DNA from: an uncultured Lachnospiraceae bacterium
GTDB lineage: Bacteria > Bacillota > Clostridia > Lachnospirales > Lachnospiraceae
Assembly (NCBI GenBank): GCA_946558695.1
Contig: CAMNTQ010000002.1
Location: forward strand, 62,001-126,000
Length of the DNA stretch: 64,000 bases
Reading direction: 5' to 3'
Shown here: one piece after another, positions 43,280-51,131 of the stretch
How the letters are laid out: each line of letters starts with the position of its first letter
How positions within the stretch are numbered: position 1 is the first letter of the stretch
Notes under the pieces: model-generated
Told to the model about the DNA's origin: nothing
The model's input: only the letters and a program-made list of their open reading frames with translations
The model's database searches: none
Position numbers and translations under genes: made by a program

Positions 43280-44409
43280 AGAGATGTCCGGCAAGTATTG
43301 ATGTTGTAGAGGCAGCAAAAATCAGAATCCGGAATGTGTTTCGGAATGGTCTGCCAGTGTATATGTCTTTTAGTGGTGGCAAAGACAGCTTGTGTTTGGC
43401 CCAACTTGTGATGAGTTTGATACAGGCAGGAGAGATTAACCAAAAGCAGCTTACGGTGCAGTTTATTGATGAAGAGGCTATTTTCCCATGTATGGACGAA
43501 AAGGTGAGGGAGTGGAGAAAGAAATTTTTGCTTATTGGGGCGAAGTTTGAATGGTTTTGTCTTGAGGTGAAACATTACAACTGTTTTAATGAGTTGTCCA
43601 ACGATGAAACCTTTATATGCTGGGATAGATATAAAAAAGACGTTTGGGTAAGACATCCTCCTGCATTTGCTATATGCACACACCCGTTATTGAAGTCAAG
43701 GGCTGATGCTTATCAGGATTTTCTGCCGAGGATATGTTCTGACGGAGTGACGATTACAGGGATAAGGGCAGCGGAATCTGTTCAAAGACTGCAAAATATA
43801 GCTGTTATTTCTCGTGGCGGAAATAAAATGACAAAAAGAAAACAGATTTTTCCGATTTATGATTGGAAAGATAATGATGTATGGAAATATTTGTATATGG
43901 AGAGAGTGGATATTCCGGAAGTATATCTATATTTATGGCAGTGTGGGGCAAATCGGAGACAGTTAAGAGTATCACAGTTTTTTTCAATTGATACGGCTAA
44001 GAGCCTCGTAAAGCTAAATGAATATTATCCAGACCTTATGGAGAGGATAGTGAAGCGTGAACCGAATGCGTATCTCGCATCCCTGTATTGGGACAGTGAA
44101 ATGTTTGGACGTAGTACCGTCGCACGGAAACAGAACGAACATGGGCTGCAGGAAAAAGATTATAAAGCAGCCCTTTTGGAACTGTTTTCTGATATGAATG
44201 GGAATTTTCCGACAAAGCATAAACGGTATGTGGCAGACCGTTACCGGAATTTTTTCCTGGGCATCTCGGCTATTGCGGATAATAAGGATTGCAAAGCCCT
44301 TTATGAAGGGATTATATCGGGTGACCCGAAGCTGCGTTCCTTCCGTGCGATGTACCAAAGGATATACGGAAAATATATTACAAAGGCCAAAAGGAAGGAG
44401 GGATTATAG
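43270..44409 (+). CDS. IbrA-like PP-loop (PAPS reductase family) protein
   Basis: The start ATG 43270 overlaps the previous gene (379 residues). The PP-loop YMSFSGGKDSLCLAQL has SGGKDS at 35-40. FIDEEAIFPCMDEKVREWR and GIRAAESVQRLQNI, then IFPIYDWKDNDVWKYLY, are the conserved parts of IbrA and related PAPS-reductase-like proteins. No CysH-type C-terminal CGxH is seen, so it is not a normal PAPS reductase. IbrA in E. coli prophages works with IbrB, a ParB-like protein; here the next gene is IbrB-like. Molecular substrate unknown. Confidence 0.78.
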   Translation: MAIKRCPASIDVVEAAKIRIRNVFRNGLPVYMSFSGGKDSLCLAQLVMSLIQAGEINQKQLTVQFIDEEAIFPCMDEKVREWRKKFLLIGAKFEWFCLEVKHYNCFNELSNDETFICWDRYKKDVWVRHPPAFAICTHPLLKSRADAYQDFLPRICSDGVTITGIRAAESVQRLQNIAVISRGGNKMTKRKQIFPIYDWKDNDVWKYLYMERVDIPEVYLYLWQCGANRRQLRVSQFFSIDTAKSLVKLNEYYPDLMERIVKREPNAYLASLYWDSEMFGRSTVARKQNEHGLQEKDYKAALLELFSDMNGNFPTKHKRYVADRYRNFFLGISAIADNKDCKALYEGIISGDPKLRSFRAMYQRIYGKYITKAKRKEGL

Positions 44410-44410
44410 A

Positions 44411-44932
44411 ATGGATAACAAGATAACCAGCCCTTTGTCAACGATGCAATGGGTGAGCAGAGGAATTGTGAAACCAAATGACTATAATCCGAACAAAGTA
44501 TCGAAGCAGAACCTGGAATTATTGAAGCAATCCATATTGTCAAACGGATGGACGCTCCCGATCGTGGTGCGCCCGGATTTTACGATCATTGATGGATTTC
44601 ATCGTTGGACGATTGCCGGAGAAGAGCCGTTGCTATCTATGCTTGACGGTAAAGTCCCGGTCGTGATTGTTGACCATAAAGATAAGTCAGGGGATATCTA
44701 TGGAACGGTTACGCACAACAGGGCAAGGGGAACACACTTGCTTGAACCGATGAAGGCCATTGTAAAGGAGCTTATGGACGAAGGTAAGTCTGTAGAAGAG
44801 ATTGGGAAACAGTTGGGAATGAAGCCGGAAGAAGTATTCCGTCTATCTGATTTTTCCAAAGAGGACTTCCTAAGAATGATGATCAAGCCGGATCAAGGTT
44901 TCTCAAAAGCAGAATTTGTAACGAAGATTTGA
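44411..44932 (+). CDS. IbrB-like ParB-domain protein
   Basis: The start ATG 44411 follows GGAGGGATTATAGA, one base after the IbrA-like stop (173 residues). The ParB/Srx core is clear: WVSRGIVKPNDYNPNKVSKQ, LKQSILSNGWTLPIVVRPD and DGFHRW (61-66), then VPVVIVDHKDK and the helical THNRARGTHLLEPMKAIVKE. KSVEEIGKQLGMKPEEVFRL is an HTH-like tail. The arrangement matches ibrAB pairs. It may serve as a nucleotide-dependent regulator or accessory of the PP-loop enzyme. Confidence 0.78.
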   Translation: MDNKITSPLSTMQWVSRGIVKPNDYNPNKVSKQNLELLKQSILSNGWTLPIVVRPDFTIIDGFHRWTIAGEEPLLSMLDGKVPVVIVDHKDKSGDIYGTVTHNRARGTHLLEPMKAIVKELMDEGKSVEEIGKQLGMKPEEVFRLSDFSKEDFLRMMIKPDQGFSKAEFVTKI

Positions 44933-44958
44933 CATTATAATGAATAACATTCATGAGT

Positions 44959-44990
44959 AGAGCGGTGGATTGTATCCCCGCTCTTCCTCT
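44959..44990 (+). terminator. Terminator closing cassette B
   Basis: GAGCGG (44960-44965) pairs with CCGCTC (44978-44984 region), followed by TTCCTCTTT. Confidence 0.6.
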
Positions 44991-45114
44991 TTATTAGAAA
45001 ATATTATCTTCTCCTGAGATGGAACATACGTTCTTTTGCGCGTATGCAAAAACGGATAAGGAAATATTGTATAAAGGAAAATAGGAAACAAAACAAACAG
45101 CGGGGTGATGGCAA

Positions 45115-45903
45115 ATGGCAAGGGCTAGAAGTCCGAATAGTATTGAAGCTGAACGATTGTATCATAACGGTATGAAACTTGTTGATATTGCAAAGAAATT
45201 TGGAGTTCCTGATGGTACAGTTCGCCGATGGAAATCTACTCAAAAATGGGATGAGAATAAAAGCGAGCAAAGTAAAAAAAAAGAAAACGAACGCTCGGTT
45301 AAAAAGAAAGCGAGCGTTCGCAAACCAAGAGGAGCACCAAAAGGGAATAAGAATGCTGCCGGTCATTCTCCCTCTGTTCCAAGGGGCAATAAAAATGCTG
45401 AAAAACATGGTGCATATTCAACGATATACACAGATGTTTTTGACGATGATGAAATTACACTTATGCAAGAAGTTCCTGACAGTGAAGAAGTAGTCCTTAA
45501 ACAACAAATAGGTTCTTATTCTGTTAGAGAACGATATCTAATACAGAAAATCAGGGAATTTGAAAGTAAACTCTCAAAGGGTTTATATGTAAAAGAAGTC
45601 CGCACGAGCAAACATTCTGATTATGTTGAAGGAAAGGCTACACCTAAAAGTGTCGATACTTATACAAAAACAGAACATTGGATTAATGGCCTTACGGCAT
45701 TGGAATCCGAATTAACAAAAGTACAGCGTGCTAAAACAAAGTGCATAGACTCCCTTATACGTTTGCGTCAGATTAATGAGAGATATGATGACATGCTGAA
45801 TGGATGGAAAACAAAAGTAACTGAAGAGGCTGCTATTAATAAAGATGAGGAGGCAGAGGATGTCCATATTTACATCCCTGACAATGGAAGGAATGATAAA
45901 TGA
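45115..45903 (+). CDS. Terminase small subunit
   Basis: The 262-residue protein begins with an HTH (AERLYHNGMKLVDIAKKFGV, then DGTVRRWK). A basic patch with APKGNKNAAGH and RGNKNAEKHGAY is characteristic of PBSX/YqaS-type small terminases. The C-terminal half is helical. It recognises the packaging site and hands phage DNA to the large subunit, whose gene begins in its stop codon (ATGA overlap). Confidence 0.88.
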   Translation: MARARSPNSIEAERLYHNGMKLVDIAKKFGVPDGTVRRWKSTQKWDENKSEQSKKKENERSVKKKASVRKPRGAPKGNKNAAGHSPSVPRGNKNAEKHGAYSTIYTDVFDDDEITLMQEVPDSEEVVLKQQIGSYSVRERYLIQKIREFESKLSKGLYVKEVRTSKHSDYVEGKATPKSVDTYTKTEHWINGLTALESELTKVQRAKTKCIDSLIRLRQINERYDDMLNGWKTKVTEEAAINKDEEAEDVHIYIPDNGRNDK

Positions 45904-47300
45904 TAAAGATATTAAAACCTCAAGAAGGTCCGCAAGAAGTCTTTATGAGTACGTCGGCCGACATAGCCATATATGGAGGGGCAGCCGGGGGTGGAAAGAC
46001 GTATGCCTTGCTTCTTGAATGCTTAAGAAATATTAACAATTCAAGATTTGGCGCAGTTATATTTAGGCGCCAGTCGATTCAAATTACGCAGGAAGGAGGA
46101 TTATGGGATTCCAGCTTTGATGTATATGGAAACATTAAAGGGGCATTGCCAAAAACTTCCCCCCGTAGACATTGGCGCTTTAAGTCAGGTGCTCGCGTAG
46201 GCTTTGCGCATATTGACGGGGACAAAGATTTAAACAAATGGCAGGGGTCCCAAATAGCCCTGATTGGGTATGATGAGTTGACACATTTTACTAAGCATCA
46301 ATTTTTTTATATGCTGTCCCGTAATCGTTCCAGCTGTGGGGTGAGGCCTTATATTCGGGCAACATGTAATCCTGATGCAGATTCATGGGTGGCGGATTTT
46401 ATAACATGGTGGATAGATCCAAATACGGGTTATCCGGTTCCAGAGAGAAGCGGTGTTATCCGATATATGATTCGAGTGAATGATGAAATCATATGGTCTG
46501 ATTCAAAAGAAGAGCTTGTAGAACAGGGAAATAATGAAAGAGATATTAAAAGCGTTACATTTATTGCTTCGACAATACAGGACAATAAGATTTTACTGCA
46601 AAATGATCCGGCATATTTGGCAAATTTAAAGGCGCTTCCGCTTGTAGAAAGGGAGCGCTTATTGTATGGAAACTGGAAGATTAAAGCGGCGGCGGGCCTG
46701 TTCTTTAAGAGAACCCAGATTGGAGAAATGCTGGAAGAACTTCCGAAGGATGTAATCTTGTGGTGTCGAGGATGGGATTTGGCTGCCACCAGTGAGGATG
46801 AAGACGGCGATCCCGCATATACAGCTGGAGTGCTGATAGGAAAACGGAAAAACGGACGGTATATTGTGGCTGATGTCATAAATAAAAGGCTGGCAGCTTC
46901 AGATGTGCGAAAGATTATTAAGATGACCACACAGGCGGACAGGGCTAAGTACGGCAGAGTAATTGAGAGACTTCCACAGGATCCGGGTCAGGCTGGAAAA
47001 GAACAGGCGCAGTCATATACAAAGATGTTATCCGGATTCATTGTAAAGGTTCTTCCTGAATCTGGAAGCAAGGAATCCAGGGCAGAGCCTTTTGCTGCGC
47101 AGTGGCAGGCTGGAAATGTAGATGTACTTATAGCAGAGTGGAATGAAATGTATTTCAACCAATTGGAATCATTCCCTGAATCAAAATTCAAAGATATGGT
47201 GGATGGCAGCAGTTCCGCTTTTAATGAAATAGAAAATGGGACAACTTATTCGGCGCCACCTAAAGACACATTGAGCAAGAGTAGTTATTGGAGGAGATGA
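45900..47300 (+). CDS. Terminase large subunit
   Basis: The 466-residue protein has the packaging ATPase Walker A GGAAGGGKT (26-34), Walker B with IALIGYDELTHF and coupling motif RATCNPDADSW. The nuclease domain begins at CRGWDLAATSEDEDGDP. It powers DNA packaging and cuts concatemers. Overlaps the small subunit gene by 4 bases. Length is normal for PBSX-like phages. Confidence 0.95.
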   Translation: MIKILKPQEGPQEVFMSTSADIAIYGGAAGGGKTYALLLECLRNINNSRFGAVIFRRQSIQITQEGGLWDSSFDVYGNIKGALPKTSPRRHWRFKSGARVGFAHIDGDKDLNKWQGSQIALIGYDELTHFTKHQFFYMLSRNRSSCGVRPYIRATCNPDADSWVADFITWWIDPNTGYPVPERSGVIRYMIRVNDEIIWSDSKEELVEQGNNERDIKSVTFIASTIQDNKILLQNDPAYLANLKALPLVERERLLYGNWKIKAAAGLFFKRTQIGEMLEELPKDVILWCRGWDLAATSEDEDGDPAYTAGVLIGKRKNGRYIVADVINKRLAASDVRKIIKMTTQADRAKYGRVIERLPQDPGQAGKEQAQSYTKMLSGFIVKVLPESGSKESRAEPFAAQWQAGNVDVLIAEWNEMYFNQLESFPESKFKDMVDGSSSAFNEIENGTTYSAPPKDTLSKSSYWRR

Positions 47301-47308
47301 TGTAAGCC

Positions 47309-48694
47309 ATGGCAAGTAACAGAAAAGAAATAGGCCGTATCGGACAGCGCCGGTACGGCGGTGTTATTTATGAGGAATTTCTGCCGGAGCTGCAGGGGCA
47401 TAAAGGGATAGAAGCATATCGGGAAATGGCTGATAACGATGATATTATTGGGGCTATCCTATATGCGATTGAAATGTTGGTTCGTCAGACTACATGGACG
47501 GCGGAACCCCAGGGAAGCTCCCGCAAGGATAAAGAGGCGGCAGAATTTGTCCAGTCATGCCTTGATGATATGCAGATTACTTGGGCGGACACCATATCTG
47601 AGATACTGTCTTTCCTTACCTATGGATGGAGTTTTCATGAGATAGTGTATAAGCGCAGGCTGGGAAATACTCGCGACATCAGAACCCGGAGCAAGTTTGA
47701 TGATGGATTAATCGGATGGGCGAAGCTCCCGATCAGGGCGCAGGAAACCCTTTATCAGTGGGAATATGACGAAGCGGACAACCTGATTGGCATAACACAG
47801 ATGCCTCCTCCGGATTTCGGATTGTTTACGATTCCCATGAGCAAGGGAATGTTGTTCCGGACACGTTCAAGGAAAGACAATCCGGAAGGCAGGAGCATTT
47901 TAAGGAATGCATACCGTTCATGGTATTTTAAGCGCAGGATACAAGAGATAGAAGGAATCGGGATAGAAAGGGATCTGGCCGGCCTGCCGGTTATTTATTC
48001 TCCGGAAGATTTCAACGTATGGGATAGAAGTAACAAAGATGCGGTGGAAGCATTGGAAGGGTTGGAAGAAATAGTAAGAAATATAAGACGTGATGAGAAA
48101 GAAGGGATTGTCCTTCCCGGAGGTTATAAATTGGAACTGCTCAGTACCGGCGGCACCAGACAGTTTGACACGAATGCGATTATAGAGCGCTATGATACGA
48201 GGATAGCAATGACTGTCCTTGCTGATTTTATGTTTCTTGGACATCAGGATAGTGGATCATGGGCATTGAGTTCGGATAAAACCAGAATGTTTGCAATGGC
48301 CTGTGGTGCATATCTGGATATTATTACAGAGACATTTAATAGTCAGGGCATTCCGAATCTGATCGACATCAACGGGAAGCATTTTGCGGGAATTACGGAC
48401 TATCCGAAGCTTACACACGGTGATATTGAGGACGCGGACATTGAAAAGGTGGCTGCTTTCATCAAGGACATGACCAGTATCGGAGTCGTTGTACCGGATG
48501 ATGGTCTTGAAGATTATGTGCGTCAGATAGGGCATCTTCCGGAAAAGGCAGGAGATACCCGGGAAATTGATGAAGAGAGAGAACGGCAGCAGAACCGGAG
48601 CCAGCCTCCAGAGCCTAAGACGGCAGCAGGAGAGGAAGGCGGGGACATGTTTGACGAAGTGATTGAAGAAGCGAAGAAGCGGCTGGAAAGGTGA
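47309..48694 (+). CDS. Portal protein (Mu gp29/DUF935-like)
   Basis: The 461-residue protein follows the large terminase by 8 bases, the standard place for the portal. YREMADNDDIIGAILYAIE, ISEILSFLTYGWSFHEIVY and RSKFDDGLIGWAKLPIR resemble the DUF935 portal family of Mu-type and related phages. The C-terminal tail is acidic and Glu/Lys-rich. It forms the DNA entry ring of the head. Its end overlaps the start of the MuF gene region closely. Confidence 0.85.
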   Translation: MASNRKEIGRIGQRRYGGVIYEEFLPELQGHKGIEAYREMADNDDIIGAILYAIEMLVRQTTWTAEPQGSSRKDKEAAEFVQSCLDDMQITWADTISEILSFLTYGWSFHEIVYKRRLGNTRDIRTRSKFDDGLIGWAKLPIRAQETLYQWEYDEADNLIGITQMPPPDFGLFTIPMSKGMLFRTRSRKDNPEGRSILRNAYRSWYFKRRIQEIEGIGIERDLAGLPVIYSPEDFNVWDRSNKDAVEALEGLEEIVRNIRRDEKEGIVLPGGYKLELLSTGGTRQFDTNAIIERYDTRIAMTVLADFMFLGHQDSGSWALSSDKTRMFAMACGAYLDIITETFNSQGIPNLIDINGKHFAGITDYPKLTHGDIEDADIEKVAAFIKDMTSIGVVVPDDGLEDYVRQIGHLPEKAGDTREIDEERERQQNRSQPPEPKTAAGEEGGDMFDEVIEEAKKRLER

Positions 48695-48698
48695 GCGT

Positions 48699-50201
48699 AT
48701 GTTTATATTCAAAGCACCTAAGAAGAGATATATTCAAAAATCAGCCAGCAAAGACGGTCAGGAAGTATTGAACCGCCTGAACGCTTATTTGGATGGAAAT
48801 GCTGATGAGCCGGCTAAATTTCTGGTATCTTTCTGGGAAGATCAGGGAACGGTATTCTCTTACAAAGAAATTAGGGAAGCTATATTGGAGGGGACGGTAT
48901 CCGAAGAAACGATGCGGCTGTGGCGGCAGGATTATACAAAGCTGGTTGCGGATAAGATGTACCCGGTGTGGCTGGATGCAATCAAGGCGGGAGTGAAAGG
49001 GCAGCCGATTTTTGATGGCCTCCCACATGGATTTTCTTTTGATACAGGAGTCCCGAATGTAGTATCGTGGATCGCTGCCCGCGGATCGGCTTTTGTCACT
49101 TCTGTTACGGAAGAACAGCGGAAGGCGATCAATGCACTGCTGCTCAAGGGGGTAACAAACAAATTTTCTGTGGATGAACTTGCAAGAACGATTCGTCCCT
49201 GCGTTGGTTTAACGGAAGGACAGGCAAAGGCAAACATCAGATATTATAACAGCATCAAGGAGAGATTAGCGAAAGAGCATCCCCGGATGAAGAAAGAAAG
49301 CATTGAGAGGAAGGCGAGGGAAAGGCAGCTTGTGTATGCTGAGAGGCAGCACAGGCAGAGAGCTTATACCATAGCGCATACCGAGATGGCTTTTGCGTTC
49401 AACAAGGGGATGGATGAAACCGTAAGGCAGGCGCAGGCAGAAGGCCTGATGGGTAAAATGAAAAAGAAGTGGGTTACTGCCGGAACCGGAAATGTATGTA
49501 GTATCTGTGAAGCTTTGGATGGAACGTCGGTTGGAATGGATGAAGAATTTGATTTTAAAGGAAAAGAATTATATCCAGGTCAGAAGCTTACTCCTCCCGC
49601 ACATCCAAGATGCCGGTGTGCGGTTCAATATATAGAAGCAGAGCCGCCAAATCTGGGCGCAGGAATGGATGACATATCATTATATGGTCATTATATGGAT
49701 TCTTCCGAAGAGGATGAGGCGAAAAATACTGACCATAAACCACCAAAATATCTGGGCTCACTTGATAATATATCAAAAGATGTGGTATTATCTACATTAA
49801 GAGGATACGAAAAAGAACTTGTCAACTATGATAAAGAATCTGCCATCGTTATAACGAGTATGGGGCTTGTTTTTCAGTGTTTTGGGGGTAAAGAGAATGT
49901 GTATGTGGATGAAGACATGGGAGATGAGTTAAAAGGTTCATATGTCACACATAACCATCCGGCGGGCTCTTCAAATGAATATTCTTTTAGTGATGCAGAT
50001 ATTCGGATGTTTATGGAATATGATTTAGAAGTGTTGCGCGGTATAGATGAGAAATATATTTATGAGTTGACCAGAGATGCATCAAAAATAGATGCGAATC
50101 GTCCGATATTAGATTTAATAGATGAGGATGATGGAAGGCATGAAGGGGTTATTGAGGAAGCCCAAAAGATGGGGATTGGATATAGGAGATGGAAAAGATG
50201 A
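48699..50201 (+). CDS. MuF head-morphogenesis protein fused to a JAMM-like domain
   Basis: The start ATG 48699 follows GGAAAGGTGAGCGT (500 residues). The N-terminal 320 residues are the MuF minor head protein: AYTIAHTEMAFAFNKGMDE, KWVTAGTGNVCSICEALDGT, LTPPAHPRCRCAVQYIE. After a linker, residues about 350-490 form another domain with YVTHNHPAGSSNEYSFSDAD: H418 and H420 plus a Ser/Asp set give a JAMM/MPN-type metal site. MuF proteins of temperate phages often carry C-terminal toxin or enzyme domains, with a partner gene downstream. The small gene at 50198 occupies that place. Confidence 0.8.
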   Translation: MFIFKAPKKRYIQKSASKDGQEVLNRLNAYLDGNADEPAKFLVSFWEDQGTVFSYKEIREAILEGTVSEETMRLWRQDYTKLVADKMYPVWLDAIKAGVKGQPIFDGLPHGFSFDTGVPNVVSWIAARGSAFVTSVTEEQRKAINALLLKGVTNKFSVDELARTIRPCVGLTEGQAKANIRYYNSIKERLAKEHPRMKKESIERKARERQLVYAERQHRQRAYTIAHTEMAFAFNKGMDETVRQAQAEGLMGKMKKKWVTAGTGNVCSICEALDGTSVGMDEEFDFKGKELYPGQKLTPPAHPRCRCAVQYIEAEPPNLGAGMDDISLYGHYMDSSEEDEAKNTDHKPPKYLGSLDNISKDVVLSTLRGYEKELVNYDKESAIVITSMGLVFQCFGGKENVYVDEDMGDELKGSYVTHNHPAGSSNEYSFSDADIRMFMEYDLEVLRGIDEKYIYELTRDASKIDANRPILDLIDEDDGRHEGVIEEAQKMGIGYRRWKR

Positions 50202-50503
50202 TGGCGGATGAAAAAAGGCAGGCTGCCAAAGAAGAAAAGTTAAAACGGAGGAAAGAGATTTGGGATAAAATGACTCTGGAAGAGCAACAAGCGGCCGAAA
50301 AAAAGAAAGAAGAAATCATAAAGTGGTCTGCTGAAGAAAGCGACAAAATCATAGACAGGCTGAAAGAGGAAGGAAAATTCAAAGCAAGGCTGGGTGCCGA
50401 TCCGCCGGAATTGATAGAACATCACCGACAATATAAAAAACGTTTGTATGATCTGCTTGTATCTATTTTTGGAGAAGAAAATATGGAAGAGTGGAAAATA
50501 TAA
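50198..50503 (+). CDS. Small charged helical protein after the MuF gene
   Basis: The start ATG 50198 overlaps the MuF stop (ATGA); TAGGAG is 9 bases upstream (101 residues). It is rich in Lys and Glu, with EKRQAAKEEKLKRRKEIWDK and KKKEEIIKWSAEESDKIIDR, and probably one long helix with a folded end (YDLLVSIFGEENMEEWKI). No family is recognised. Its place makes it a candidate partner or immunity protein for the JAMM-like domain. Confidence 0.5.
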   Translation: MMADEKRQAAKEEKLKRRKEIWDKMTLEEQQAAEKKKEEIIKWSAEESDKIIDRLKEEGKFKARLGADPPELIEHHRQYKKRLYDLLVSIFGEENMEEWKI

Positions 50504-50538
50504 CAGAGGAAATGAATATATAAATATATGATTTAAGA

Positions 50539-50562
50539 AGAGCTTGGACAGGCTCTTTTTTT
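50539..50562 (+). terminator. Stem-loop with T-run after the MuF pair
   Basis: AGAGC (50539-50543) and GCTCT (50552-50556) form a short stem with an 8-base loop, followed by TTTTTT. Confidence 0.55.
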
Positions 50563-50584
50563 AATGGAAAGAGGAGGTATTTCA

Positions 50585-51067
50585 GTGTATAAATTTTCAG
50601 AGCTTATACAGAAATCAAAAGAAGAGTATCACCCAGAACCAAGGGAATCCCCTAAAGAGGACATAAAAGGCAGGTTCAGGGTCACGAAATCCGATGATGA
50701 CCGCAGGCTTGCCTTTGGATGGGCCAGTGTATCCATGAGGGTAGACGGTGAGCTGATTGAAGATTTCCAGAAGGATATCGTGGAGCCGGAGGTGTTAGAG
50801 AATTCTGCCTATAATTTTGTGGAATTCTACCGTGAAGGCGGAGAGATGCATGAAAGAGGCGGAGCGGCAGTTCTGGTAGAGAGCGTTGTCTTCACCGAAG
50901 AAAAGATGAAGGCTATGGGTATCCCGGAGGGTACACTTCCTGTCGGCTGGTGGATTGGTTTCAAGGTTACAGACCAGGAGGTATGGGAGAGGGTCAAGGA
51001 CGGGACATATCCGATGTTTTCCGTAGAGGGTACGGCACAGAGAATTGAAGCAGAAGAATGGGGGTAA
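50585..51067 (+). CDS. XkdF-like prohead protease
   Basis: The start GTG 50585 follows AGAGGAGGTATTTCA (160 residues). RLAFGWASVSMRVDGELIED, ENSAYNFVEFYREGGEMHER and VGWWIGFKVTDQEVWERVK are the conserved strands of XkdF-type proteins, thought to process the prohead. It stands between head-morphogenesis and scaffold-like genes as in PBSX. The catalytic residues are not certain from the sequence. Confidence 0.75.
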   Translation: MYKFSELIQKSKEEYHPEPRESPKEDIKGRFRVTKSDDDRRLAFGWASVSMRVDGELIEDFQKDIVEPEVLENSAYNFVEFYREGGEMHERGGAAVLVESVVFTEEKMKAMGIPEGTLPVGWWIGFKVTDQEVWERVKDGTYPMFSVEGTAQRIEAEEWG

Positions 51068-51075
51068 TTTAGAAG

Positions 51076-51098
51076 GGCATCCGTCAGGGTGTCTTTTT
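51076..51098 (+). terminator. Stem-loop after the XkdF-like gene
   Basis: GGCATCC (51076-51082) pairs with GGGTGTC (51087-51093) with two G-U pairs; TTTTT follows. Confidence 0.5.
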
Positions 51099-51131
51099 GA
51101 ATGATATAAATCCAAAGAAAGGAGGAGCCAT

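Noticed and set aside
43270-44409. IbrA-like protein as a normal CysH PAPS reductase
   Set aside because: It has the PP-loop but no C-terminal CGxH motif, and its neighbours are ParB-like rather than sulfate assimilation genes.
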